In this document: piece by piece, positions 1-7,173 of the stretch
How the letters are laid out: each line of letters starts with the position of its first letter
How positions within the stretch are numbered: the first letter of the stretch is position 1
From: DTU049 sp033809015
GTDB taxonomy: Bacteria > Bacteroidota > Bacteroidia > Bacteroidales > DTU049
Length of the DNA: 9,206 nucleotides
Direction of reading: 5' to 3'
Assembly: GCA_033809015.1 (NCBI GenBank)
Contig: JAPXMM010000104.1
Location: 1 to 9,206, forward strand
Notes under the pieces: model-generated
The model's database searches: none
What the model saw: only the letters and a program-made list of their open reading frames with translations
Told to the model about the DNA's origin: nothing
Program-made: the position numbers and the translations under genes

Positions 1-168
1 GACAGTGCATTCATACATCGTCGTGGATATGTGATACCAGAAGATGTGAGAGCTATTGCTTTTGACGTGTTACGTCATAGAATAGGTATGACTTATGAAG
101 CAGAAGCAGAAAATATTAGTTCAGATCAATTCATTGCAGACATTTTAAATGTTATAGAAGTGCCATGA
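1..168 (+). CDS. MoxR-family AAA+ ATPase, C-terminal end (5' partial)
   Basis: Frame 1 is open from the first base and encodes 55 residues before TGA at 166-168. The fragment reads ...GYVIPEDVRAIAFDVLRHRIG followed by TYEAEAENIS and ends ILNVIEVP. This matches the C-terminal lid region of MoxR ATPases, where a 'YV.P.DV' stretch precedes 'VLRHRI.LTYEAEAE'. MoxR proteins are AAA+ ATPases thought to act as chaperones, usually encoded beside vWA-domain partners. The Walker motifs lie upstream of the window, so ATPase activity cannot be checked here. Its stop overlaps the start of the DUF58 gene as ATGA, which points to one operon with coupled translation. The identification rests on this short tail plus the neighbours. 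Confidence 0.88.
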   Translation, partial: DSAFIHRRGYVIPEDVRAIAFDVLRHRIGMTYEAEAENISSDQFIADILNVIEVP

Positions 169-1049
169 GCATAAAAGTAGAAGATTTAAGGAAAAAGGTT
201 AGACATATATCTATAACAGCTCGTAAACTATCTACTCAGATGTTTGCAGGGCAATATCAAAGTGCTTTTAAAGGGAAAGGAATGGCATATTCCGATTTGA
301 GGGAATATGTTTATGGTGATGATATACGAGATATTGAGTGGAATGTGACTGCTAGACATAATCACCCCTACATTAAAGTATATCAAGAAGAGCGTGAGCT
401 CACACTGATTTTTATGATAGATGTTAGTCGTTCTACAATTTTCGGAAGTACTGCTAAAATGAAAAATGAATTAATATCCGAAATTGCTGGTATATTAGCT
501 TTCTCTGCACTCAAAAATAATGACCGCATTGGTGTAATATTATTCTCAGATATAATAGAAAAGTTTATTCCCCCAAAAAAAGGACTTTCTCATATTTTAG
601 CTATTATCAGAGAAATATTAGCTTATGAACCTAAAAGCTCAAAAACAAATATTAAAAATGCACTAGAATATCTAAATCATGTAATACCAAAACGTAGTAT
701 AGTTTTTTTAATATCCGATTTCTATGATACTCAATATGAATTAGCCATGGGCATAACTAATAGAAAACATGATTTTATTTGTATCCAAATAGTAGATAAC
801 ATAGAAATAACTCCTCCAGATAATGGGTTTGTAATAACATATGATCCAGAATCTGATAAGTTTTTCCCAGTAGATTTCAGTGATAAAAAATTCCAAAAAG
901 CTTGGATGGATGTTTATCAAGTGCATCATAACTATTTAGAAAAAACTTGCAAAAAACATAATATAGATTTCCTAACCATAGATACTCAGATAGACTACAT
1001 CCCATTACTTACATCACTTTTTAAAAAAAGAGAAAAAAGATTAGTTTAA
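165..1049 (+). CDS. DUF58 / vWA-domain protein of the bat operon
   Basis: A 294-residue soluble protein with no signal peptide. The DUF58 core is plain at residues 36-90: a glycine-rich 'GKGMAYSDLREY' stretch, 'GDDIRDIEWNVTAR', then 'KVYQEERELTLIFMIDVSRS'. The vWA metal site (MIDAS) looks complete: D86-x-S88-x-S90, a threonine at T161 (KTNIKNAL) and D185 (ISDF). The family normally sits directly after moxR and is taken to be a partner of the MoxR ATPase, but its biochemical role is not settled. The ATG at 165 is chosen because it gives the ATGA overlap with moxR and the usual DUF58 N-terminus. The next gene starts 18 bases after the stop. Confidence 0.93.
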   Translation: MSIKVEDLRKKVRHISITARKLSTQMFAGQYQSAFKGKGMAYSDLREYVYGDDIRDIEWNVTARHNHPYIKVYQEERELTLIFMIDVSRSTIFGSTAKMKNELISEIAGILAFSALKNNDRIGVILFSDIIEKFIPPKKGLSHILAIIREILAYEPKSSKTNIKNALEYLNHVIPKRSIVFLISDFYDTQYELAMGITNRKHDFICIQIVDNIEITPPDNGFVITYDPESDKFFPVDFSDKKFQKAWMDVYQVHHNYLEKTCKKHNIDFLTIDTQIDYIPLLTSLFKKREKRLV

Positions 1050-1067
1050 TTTTGTTAATTTTTCATT

Positions 1068-2039
1068 ATGACTAGATCAAATTTTACTTTTAAAAAAATA
1101 TTTTTTTTAATCACTTTTTTATTTGTTTCTATTTTTATAAAAGCACAAAATATTGAATTAAATCAAAGAATTACTATTTCGAAAGATACCATTTATCTAG
1201 GTGAAATTTCAAATATTAAAATTAATATTAAATCATCAAATTATCCAATAGATTCTATTATTTCCAAATTTACTAGAAAAATTCATAGTAAATTACATAT
1301 ATATAAAGAAAGACCTTGGGCTAAAATAAATGATCAAACTTGGGAGAAACAATTATTTGTTACTGGCTTTGACTCTGGCAAATTTGCATTACCACCAATT
1401 GACATTGAAATTTTGTATAAAAATAAACAAAAAACAACTAAACTAAATATAGATAGCATAGCTATAAACGTAGTACCTATGCCGATAGATACATCCCAAG
1501 CTTTTAAACCAATTAAAGATATTTATGAAATCGCAGAGCCACCTTCGCAAAGTAAATGGTGGATATGGCTTTTAATTATTGTGGCAGCAATATTATTATT
1601 CATTGTTATTTTTATAATTTATAAGAAAAGAAAAAAGAAAAAGTCTATTGAAGCCTATAAATACAATCCATACATTTCTCCAATAGAAGAAGTTAAGCAA
1701 TCATTACAACAACTAAAAGATAATAATGGTATTACTCAAATGAATGCAAAAGAGTATTATACGAAACTTACCGATGTATTACGTAGATTTTTATTTAGAT
1801 TGTACAATATAAATGCCTTTGAAATGCTCTCATCTGAACTATTCATAGAGATGCATAAATACTGCAATGCAAAAGATTTATTAACTAATTTACAGATCTT
1901 TTTAAATACATCTGATTTAGCAAAATTTGCAAAATATACTCCTACAATAGAAGAAAGATTTAGAGATTATGAATTTTGTGAAAAATTTACACAATATCTT
2001 TGGGAACAAGAGCAATTAAAGAATCAACAACATGAATAA
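1068..2039 (+). CDS. BatD-like membrane-anchored protein of the bat operon
   Basis: A 323-residue protein with a signal peptide (basic start, hydrophobic residues about 10-24, then AQ at 26-27). A periplasmic beta-rich domain follows, about residues 28-155, containing 'ISKDTIYLGE' and 'FVTGFDSGKFALPPIDIE', which resembles the repeating domain of BatD-type proteins. One strong membrane segment lies at about 164-185, followed by a basic stop-transfer run (KKRKKKK). A cytoplasmic C-terminal domain of about 130 residues is mostly helical. It is shorter than full-length BatD and fits the small BatD-like protein often found between DUF58 and batA in Bacteroidota. No catalytic motif is visible. The ATG at 1068 is preceded by AT-rich sequence without a Shine-Dalgarno motif. 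The end overlaps batA by 8 bases. Operon role is secure by position; molecular function is unknown. Confidence 0.8.
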   Translation: MTRSNFTFKKIFFLITFLFVSIFIKAQNIELNQRITISKDTIYLGEISNIKINIKSSNYPIDSIISKFTRKIHSKLHIYKERPWAKINDQTWEKQLFVTGFDSGKFALPPIDIEILYKNKQKTTKLNIDSIAINVVPMPIDTSQAFKPIKDIYEIAEPPSQSKWWIWLLIIVAAILLFIVIFIIYKKRKKKKSIEAYKYNPYISPIEEVKQSLQQLKDNNGITQMNAKEYYTKLTDVLRRFLFRLYNINAFEMLSSELFIEMHKYCNAKDLLTNLQIFLNTSDLAKFAKYTPTIEERFRDYEFCEKFTQYLWEQEQLKNQQHE

Positions 2040-3030
2040 TCTAATAATACAATATCCGTACGTCCTATTACTATTATTAATCATTCCAGTATTGTGGTGG
2101 TGGAATGTAAAAAAACGTTCTTATAAAAAATATAATTACATAAATTGGCCACATATCAATGCTCTACCATTAAAAACAAAAAATTTTAGAATAATTTTAT
2201 TCCAATTATTACCATATCTCAGATTATTAGCACTCACATTCATAATAATTGCTATGAGTAGGCCACAACTAAAGAATGTGTCCTCATCAGTAGATCACGA
2301 AGGTATAGATATAGTGATAGCTAATGATATATCTGGAAGTATGCTAGCTCAAGACTTTAGACCTAATAGATTGGAAGCAGCTAAAAATATAGCAGTAGAA
2401 TTTATAGATAAAAGACCAAATGATAGAATAGGATTAGTAGCATTCAGTGGATCAGCATATACGGCTTGCCCAATAACATATGACCATGAAATATTAAAAT
2501 ATCAACTAAAACAACTAAAAACCGGAATAATAGAGGATGGTACTGCCATAGGAGATGGTCTAATGATAGCTATTTCAAGATTAGAAAAAAGTGAAGCCAA
2601 TAGTAAAGTAATTATTCTATTAACAGATGGTGTAAATAATGCAGGTTATGTAGACCCATTAACAGCGGCAGAAATTGCTCAAAATATGGGAATACATATT
2701 TATGCTATTGGCATTGGTACTATAGGTAAAGCTCCTTATCCTTTTCAAGATCCATTCGGTAGAATAGTATATGACTATGTAGATGTAATGATAGATGAGG
2801 ATTTATTAATAAATATAGCCCAAAGTACAGATGGCAAATATTTTAGAGCTACAGATAATGAATCATTAAAAAAGATATTCGCAGAAATAGATCAATTAGA
2901 AAAAACTAGATTTCATTATAGCACTATTGTATCTCACAAAGATATTTATTATATACCTCTATTTATAGCTTTTATTTTATTAATATTTGAAGGATTAATA
3001 AGATGGGCGATACTTAAACAAAGAGTGTAA
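2032..3030 (+). CDS. batA: BatA, membrane vWA-domain protein
   Basis: A 332-residue inner-membrane protein. Two hydrophobic segments near the N-terminus (about 8-24 and 54-76) are followed by a cytoplasmic or periplasmic vWA domain (about 91-290) and a C-terminal membrane segment (about 305-325). The MIDAS is complete: D99-I-S101-G-S103, T171 in 'EDGTAIGDG', and D199 in 'LLTDG'. 'RPNDRIGLVAFSGSAYT' and 'YAIGIGT' are typical BatA stretches. Bat proteins were linked to aerotolerance and stress survival in Bacteroides and to virulence in other hosts; the mechanism remains unclear. The family usually has 'ALDISGSM' where this one has 'ANDISGSM'. It overlaps the preceding gene by 8 bases, so translation is probably coupled. 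It is the last gene of the cluster; batB is not found after it. Confidence 0.92.
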   Translation: MNNLIIQYPYVLLLLLIIPVLWWWNVKKRSYKKYNYINWPHINALPLKTKNFRIILFQLLPYLRLLALTFIIIAMSRPQLKNVSSSVDHEGIDIVIANDISGSMLAQDFRPNRLEAAKNIAVEFIDKRPNDRIGLVAFSGSAYTACPITYDHEILKYQLKQLKTGIIEDGTAIGDGLMIAISRLEKSEANSKVIILLTDGVNNAGYVDPLTAAEIAQNMGIHIYAIGIGTIGKAPYPFQDPFGRIVYDYVDVMIDEDLLINIAQSTDGKYFRATDNESLKKIFAEIDQLEKTRFHYSTIVSHKDIYYIPLFIAFILLIFEGLIRWAILKQRV

Positions 3031-3168
3031 AATCAAGTTACATTGTTTTGTTAAACTTTGTATGTCATGGCAATATTTTTTATTTATAAACCCCTAAAAC
3101 GACTTTGATATTCATCTTTTTGTTTTATAATAGGTTCAAAAATCGACCATGGTACTTTTTATTAAACT

Positions 3169-3200
3169 ATTTTTGTAATAATATATATCATTACAAAAAT
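3169..3200. repeat. Inverted repeat, 11-bp arms
   Basis: ATTTTTGTAAT at 3169-3179 is matched exactly by ATTACAAAAAT at 3190-3200, with a 10-base AT loop. Each arm contains a T5 or A5 run. It could fold in RNA from either strand and may help end batA transcripts, but no clean U-tract follows it on either strand and the stem has only two G-C pairs in total context (one G-C per arm), so a terminator role is weakly supported. A protein-binding palindrome is another possibility. Confidence 0.4.
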
Positions 3201-3256
3201 GTAAGTTTATAAGAAAAAAATATGACATTAAAAGTTAAACATTTTTATCATAATAA

Positions 3257-3288
3257 AGAGAGAGCATATTTGCAAATATGCTCTCTCT
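3257..3288. terminator. Probable bidirectional terminator, perfect 32-bp palindrome
   Basis: Positions 3257-3270 pair base for base with 3275-3288 around a TGCA centre, giving a 14-bp stem with alternating AG/CT at its base. On the - strand it begins 36 bases after the atpG stop and is followed at once by a U-rich run (TTATTATG). On the + strand a T6 run lies at 3295-3300, seven bases past the stem. Placement between two converging operons fits a shared terminator. It lies much closer to atpG, so ending the atp transcript is its likelier main task. Confidence 0.68.
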
Positions 3289-3323
3289 CATATAATTTTT
3301 TATAAATCAAAAAAACAATTCAA

Positions 3324-4187
3324 TTATCCTTTAAGGGCTTCTACACCATTAGCTATTTCTATTAATTCTTTAGTGATGGCGTCTTGACGTGCTTTATTAT
3401 ATTGTAAATTCAAATCCTTTAATAATTCTTTTGCGTTATCAGTGGCTTTACTCATCGCTGTCATTCTAGCTCCATGCTCACTGACAGAAGAATCTAGAAA
3501 TATTTGGTAAGCAATAGTGTTTAAATATTTAGGTAAAAGTATTTTAGCAAATTCATTTTTTTCTGGCTCTAAAATAAATAAGTCATTGTCGCTATTTTCT
3601 TTTTTAAAAGTTAAAGGTAAAAATTGATAATTATTTACATATTGTTGAGCAGCATTTTTAAATTTGTTATGTATGAAAACAATTTTTTTATATTTCATCT
3701 CCATAAAATCTTTTACCCATTGAGCAGATAAATTTTTAATAATATCATAATCTAATTTATCTATCAGTTCATCATATTTAGCTATTATTGGATAATTGTT
3801 TTTCTTAATGCCATCAAAAACTTTTTTCCCTATCGTTATTATTTCCAAATTATTTCTTTCTTCGTTTGAGAGGCTATTTACATAATTATTAACTTCTCTA
3901 ACGACATTAGCATTAAAAGTGCCACACAATCCTCTATTAGATGAAAAAGCCACAAGTAATATTTTACCTTCAGTACGTTCATTAAAAAAAGTAGAGATAG
4001 AGGCATTATCTTCATCAAATACCAATTGTAGAAAATCAGTTAATATTTTTGAATATTCTCTTAGATGTATTATTCTATCTTGTGTTCTTCTAAGTTTAGC
4101 TGCAGATACTAGCTTCATTGCTTGAGTTATCTGCTGTGTGGACTCAATAGATTTAATACGTGTTTTAATAGCTTTTAATGTAGCCAT
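3324..4187 (-). CDS. atpG: F1 ATP synthase subunit gamma
   Basis: A 287-residue protein, the normal length for gamma, the rotating central stalk that couples proton flow through the c-ring to ATP formation in the alpha3-beta3 head. The N-terminal coiled-coil helix is clear ('KAIKTRIKSIESTQQITQAMKLVSAAKLRR', split here as residues about 5-20 and 21-34), followed by the Rossmann-like middle domain with 'SNRGLCGTFNANV'. The C-terminal helix ends 'ITKELIEIANGVEAL' at 271-285. The family signature there usually has G-A; this protein has G281-V282, a mild departure. It is the last gene of the operon, starting 3 bases after the atpA stop, so the two are almost certainly translated together. The palindrome at 3257-3288 lies just downstream. 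Confidence 0.96.
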   Translation of the reverse strand: MATLKAIKTRIKSIESTQQITQAMKLVSAAKLRRTQDRIIHLREYSKILTDFLQLVFDEDNASISTFFNERTEGKILLVAFSSNRGLCGTFNANVVREVNNYVNSLSNEERNNLEIITIGKKVFDGIKKNNYPIIAKYDELIDKLDYDIIKNLSAQWVKDFMEMKYKKIVFIHNKFKNAAQQYVNNYQFLPLTFKKENSDNDLFILEPEKNEFAKILLPKYLNTIAYQIFLDSSVSEHGARMTAMSKATDNAKELLKDLNLQYNKARQDAITKELIEIANGVEALKG

Positions 4188-4190
4188 AAT

Positions 4191-5780
4191 TTATTTTTTT
4201 TCTTCAAATTGTTTAGATACTTCTTTAGCTAGGTCAGTCAATTTATTTTCTATTTCTTCATTAATAACACCTTGCTTTAAAGTTTCTAAAATTTCAGGAT
4301 GTAAAGATTCTAATTTATGAAGGTAAGTTTCTTCAAAATTTCTAACTTTATTAATAGGGATATTTCTTATTAAGCCATGAGTACCTACAAACATTATTGC
4401 TATTTGTTTCTCTACTGACATAGGAGAATATTGAGGTTGTTTCAGCAGTTCTACATTACGAGCACCTTTATCTAATACTGCCATAGTAGCAGCATCGAGA
4501 TCGCTTCCAAATTTAGTAAAAGCTTCTAGTTCTCTATATTGGGCTTGGTCTATTTTTAGTGTGCCAGCGACTTTTTTCATAGCTTTTAATTGAGCGTTGC
4601 CACCAACTCGACTCACAGATATTCCTACGTTAATAGCAGGACGTATACCAGCATTGAATAGATCTGTCTCTAGGAATATTTGTCCATCAGTAATAGAAAT
4701 CACATTAGTAGGAATATAAGCCGAAACGTCTCCTGCTTGTGTTTCTATAATTGGCAGAGCTGTTAATGACCCACCACCTTTTACTTTATCTCTAATACTC
4801 TCAGGGAGATCATTCATTTGTTTAGCTACTTCATCATTTCTAATAATCTTTGCTGCACGTTCGAGTAGTCGAGAATGCAAATAAAATATATCTCCCGGAT
4901 AAGCTTCACGTCCAGGAGGACGACGAAGTAGTAAAGATACTTCTCTATATGATACAGCTTGCTTAGACAAGTCATCATACACTACCAATGCATCTCTACC
5001 AGTATCACGAAAATATTCTCCTATTGCTGCACCAGCATATGGAGCATATAATCTATATGCTGCAGGATCCGAAGCGGGAGCAGATATTACAACTGTATAA
5101 GGCATAGCACCTTTATCTTCAAGGATTTTAACTGTTTGAGCTACAGTACTACTTTTTTGACCTACAGCCACATAAATGCAATAAACAGGTTTACCTTTTT
5201 CATAATTTTCTCGTTGATTGATAATAGTATCTATAACAATAGCAGTCTTACCTGTTTGTCTATCGCCGATGATCAACTCACGTTGTCCACGACCGATAGG
5301 TATCATAGCATCGATGGCTTTGATACCTGTCTGCAGAGGCACATTCACAGGTTCGCGAAATATCACGCCAGGTGCTATTCTTTCTAATGGCATTTCGTAG
5401 AGTTCTCCTTCTATAGGTCCTTTGCCATCAATTGGTTCTCCCAGAGTATTTATTACTCTACCCAGCAAACCTTCACCTGTCATTATGGAGGCTATTCTAT
5501 TGAGTCTCTTTACTTTATCACCTTCTTTTATTTCGCTTATTTCACCTAATACCACAATACCTACATTATCTATCTCCAAATTAAGCACTATACCTTTGAT
5601 GCCTGATTTAATAAATTCCACCATCTCTCCCGATTGTACTTTACCCAACCCATATACACGAGCGATGCCATCACCTACTTGCAAAACTGATCCTATCTCC
5701 TCTAAATTACTCTCGAGATCTAATCCAGCTATTTCTTGACGAATAAGTGCTATTACTTCAGAAGGTCTTATTTCTGACAT
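4191..5780 (-). CDS. atpA: F1 ATP synthase subunit alpha
   Basis: A 529-residue alpha subunit, the non-catalytic nucleotide-binding partner of beta in the F1 head. Walker A is 'GDRQTGKT' at 172-179, and 'VVYDDLSKQA' near 266-275 is the Walker B region. The alpha/beta family signature 'PAINVGISVS' is at 381-390, directly followed by R391, the arginine finger that reaches the catalytic site of beta. The N-terminal beta-barrel (about 25-95) and C-terminal helical domain are complete. Residues about 314-341 ('IRNDEVAKQMNDLP' to 'KGGGSLTALP') form an extra stretch compared with the E. coli protein and, from memory, are usual in Bacteroidota. The ATG at 5780 gives the expected 'MSEIRPSEV' start. 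Spacing is 52 bases after atpH and 3 bases before atpG. Confidence 0.98.
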   Translation of the reverse strand: MSEIRPSEVIALIRQEIAGLDLESNLEEIGSVLQVGDGIARVYGLGKVQSGEMVEFIKSGIKGIVLNLEIDNVGIVVLGEISEIKEGDKVKRLNRIASIMTGEGLLGRVINTLGEPIDGKGPIEGELYEMPLERIAPGVIFREPVNVPLQTGIKAIDAMIPIGRGQRELIIGDRQTGKTAIVIDTIINQRENYEKGKPVYCIYVAVGQKSSTVAQTVKILEDKGAMPYTVVISAPASDPAAYRLYAPYAGAAIGEYFRDTGRDALVVYDDLSKQAVSYREVSLLLRRPPGREAYPGDIFYLHSRLLERAAKIIRNDEVAKQMNDLPESIRDKVKGGGSLTALPIIETQAGDVSAYIPTNVISITDGQIFLETDLFNAGIRPAINVGISVSRVGGNAQLKAMKKVAGTLKIDQAQYRELEAFTKFGSDLDAATMAVLDKGARNVELLKQPQYSPMSVEKQIAIMFVGTHGLIRNIPINKVRNFEETYLHKLESLHPEILETLKQGVINEEIENKLTDLAKEVSKQFEEKK

Positions 5781-5832
5781 ATTTATTATTTTTTAATTAT
5801 TTACTTAAATTTTTCTATGATTCAAATTTGAA

Positions 5833-6384
5833 TTAGTATTTTTTTTCATATTCTTTTTTCATTATTTGTTTGCGAGCTTGTATAAATCTAGTCCTTAAGC
5901 TTTTATCTATCATGTAATCATAAAAATTTACTACAAATCCTCCAAGTATTTCTTTGTCAATATTTTCATTAAACTTCAAAGATTTATTGGGGAAAAAATC
6001 ATTTATTTTTGATTCTAATTTTTGCAAAAGCGAATCATTAAAAGGTTGAGCAGTAGTAATTATAACGTTTAAAATATTATTAGCTTCATTATAGAATTCC
6101 TCATAAGCTTTTACAATATTATTAAAAATCACAATGCGAGATTTACGTAATAATAAATTTAAAAACTTCAATGTGAGAGGTTGAATAAACTCAGAGAAAA
6201 TGTTTGAAAATAATTTCTCTTTTTTTTCTTGTCTAATGATGGGACTTTGCAAAACAATACGTAAATCATTATTTTCGCTCAAAATTTTATTTATTAATAA
6301 AAGATCATTATATACATGCTCTGAAATACTCAGCTCTGTGGCTAGGTCGAGAAGAGATTTTGCATAACGTTGAGCTACATTCAT
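5833..6384 (-). CDS. atpH: F1 ATP synthase subunit delta (OSCP-like)
   Basis: A 183-residue delta subunit, which sits on top of F1 and ties it to the b-subunit stator. The N-terminal six-helix domain (about 1-105) starts 'MNVAQRYAKSLLDLA', typical of the family. The C-terminal conserved stretch runs about 142-165: 'IDKEILGGFVVNFYDYMIDK' followed by SLRTRF, matching the usual 'LGG..V...D..IDGS.R.RL' pattern. The length is normal. It starts 7 bases after the atpF stop. Its stop codon abuts a perfect 14-bp palindrome (5820-5833, ATTCAAATTTGAAT) at the start of the 52-base gap before atpA; that element is too short and AT-rich for me to assign a role. Confidence 0.94.
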   Translation of the reverse strand: MNVAQRYAKSLLDLATELSISEHVYNDLLLINKILSENNDLRIVLQSPIIRQEKKEKLFSNIFSEFIQPLTLKFLNLLLRKSRIVIFNNIVKAYEEFYNEANNILNVIITTAQPFNDSLLQKLESKINDFFPNKSLKFNENIDKEILGGFVVNFYDYMIDKSLRTRFIQARKQIMKKEYEKKY

Positions 6385-6391
6385 AATTTTT

Positions 6392-6883
6392 TTAGTTAAA
6401 ATTTATTTTTTCTATTTGTTCTTCAATAATTTTTTTACTTACTTCGGGATTTTGAAGCTCATGTTCTAAAACTTTTTGAGCGATATTCAAAGAAATATCT
6501 GCTATCTCTACTCTGATTTCCTCGATAGCTCTTTGTTTTTCATTTAAAATTTCTAGTCTAGCATTCTCTATGATATTATCTGCTTCTTTGCGAGCTTGTT
6601 CCTGAGCTTGAGCAATTATTTTATCTTTTATTTGTCTTGCTTCTGATAAAATGGCATCTCTTTCTTCTTTAGCTTGTTGCAATAAAATTTCATTCTGAGC
6701 TTGCATTTCTGCCATTTCTTTTCTCACTAATTCTGCTTGCTCTATGGCATTAGCAATGGTTTCTTCACGTTTCTTTATAGCATTTATTATCGGTTTCCAA
6801 GCAAATTTTCTAAGAACAAGGAAAACTAAAATAAATGTTATTGTCGTCCAGAATACTAAACCAAAACTGGGATTTATTAACAT
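6392..6883 (-). CDS. atpF: Fo ATP synthase subunit b
   Basis: A 163-residue subunit b, the peripheral stalk that stops the head from turning with the rotor. One N-terminal membrane helix (about 6-25, 'FGLVFWTTITFILVFLVL') is followed by 'RKFAWKPI', the usual hinge at the membrane surface. A long charged helix rich in E, K, Q and A then runs to about residue 150, consistent with the b-dimer coiled coil. A single atpF copy is present, with no b' gene beside it, so b is presumably a homodimer. The ATG at 6883 is preceded on the - strand by an A-rich leader (AAAAAAATTGAAAAAACT) with no Shine-Dalgarno motif. A hairpin plus U-run separates it from atpE (see 6901-6944). Confidence 0.96.
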   Translation of the reverse strand: MLINPSFGLVFWTTITFILVFLVLRKFAWKPIINAIKKREETIANAIEQAELVRKEMAEMQAQNEILLQQAKEERDAILSEARQIKDKIIAQAQEQARKEADNIIENARLEILNEKQRAIEEIRVEIADISLNIAQKVLEHELQNPEVSKKIIEEQIEKINFN

Positions 6884-6900
6884 AGTTTTTTCAATTTTTT

Positions 6901-6944
6901 TAAAAAAAATAAATCTTTGCGAGGTGAATTAACACCCCGCAAAG
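6901..6944 (-). terminator. Intercistronic hairpin with U-run between atpE and atpF (terminator or attenuator)
   Basis: Read on the - strand, 6944-6933 pairs with 6926-6915 around a six-base AT loop. There are 7 base pairs, then a position that is A/C mismatched on the + strand but a G-U wobble in the - strand RNA, then 4 more pairs, giving a continuous 12-bp GC-rich stem. The stem starts 7 bases after the atpE stop codon. It is followed by ATTT and then a run of eight T (6909-6902). This is the textbook layout of an intrinsic terminator, yet it sits inside the atp operon with four genes still to come. It may act as a partial terminator or as a 3' stabiliser for the atpB-atpE message. Confidence 0.75.
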
Positions 6945-6951
6945 TAATTAT

Positions 6952-7152
6952 TTACTTAATAAGTGCTACTACCACTCCGAAAAGTGATACACCTTCTATA
7001 AGAGCACAAGCAATAATCATTGCAGTTTGGATTTTATTAGATGCTTCTGGTTGGCGAGCTATACCATCTACAGCATGTTTGCCAATTGTACCTATACCAT
7101 AAGCACAACCTATTACTACTAATGCTGCTCCAATACTTGATAAAGATATCAT
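6952..7152 (-). CDS. atpE: Fo ATP synthase subunit c
   Basis: A 66-residue hairpin of two membrane helices, the proteolipid that forms the rotating c-ring. Helix 1 (about 5-27) carries a glycine pattern (G15, G19, G21, G24) for tight packing. The polar loop is 'ARQPEA' at 32-37. Helix 2 (about 43-64) carries the ion-binding carboxylate E53. The sodium-binding pattern of known Na+ enzymes needs a Gln in helix 1 and Ser/Thr directly after the Glu; here the matching places are I20 and G54, so proton coupling is inferred. The length suits Bacteroidota c subunits, which are shorter than the 79-residue E. coli protein. It lies 21 bases after atpB and is followed by a strong hairpin. Confidence 0.97.
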   Translation of the reverse strand: MISLSSIGAALVVIGCAYGIGTIGKHAVDGIARQPEASNKIQTAMIIACALIEGVSLFGVVVALIK

Positions 7153-7173
7153 ATTTTTATATTTTTGGGGTTA

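Larger units (their letters stand above)
3031..3323. other. Non-coding convergent spacer between batA and atpG
   Basis: 293 bases between the stop of batA (+) and the stop of atpG (-). No ORF of convincing length or family resemblance is present on either strand, and no trace of a batB homologue could be read. The only clear structures are a perfect palindrome at 3257-3288 and a hairpin at 3169-3200, listed separately. Base composition is even more AT-rich than the flanking genes, as expected of spacer DNA. Confidence 0.75.

Noticed and set aside
3062..3097. Tiny + strand ORF (ATG at 3062, 11 residues) after batA
   Set aside because: Too short, with no leader signals or family resemblance; expected by chance in a spacer of this size.
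5422..5739. A 105-codon open frame on the + strand opposite atpA
   Set aside because: It is antisense to a highly conserved part of atpA, its protein is low-complexity and unlike any family I know, and it has no independent gene signals. Other open frames opposite atpA, atpB, atpG and the DUF58 gene were rejected for the same reason.
5820..5833. 14-bp perfect palindrome ATTCAAATTTGAAT at the end of atpH
   Set aside because: Nearly all A/T with no loop and no U-tract; such palindromes are common by chance in DNA this AT-rich, so no regulatory role is claimed.
6895..6909. T7A8 tract before atpF as a possible second hairpin or bend
   Set aside because: It has no loop and is explained by the U-run of the upstream hairpin plus the A-rich leader of atpF.
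6952..7152. Possible sodium-coupled c subunit
   Set aside because: The ion site E53 is followed by Gly, and the helix-1 position that carries Gln in Na+ enzymes is Ile, so the sodium motif is absent.
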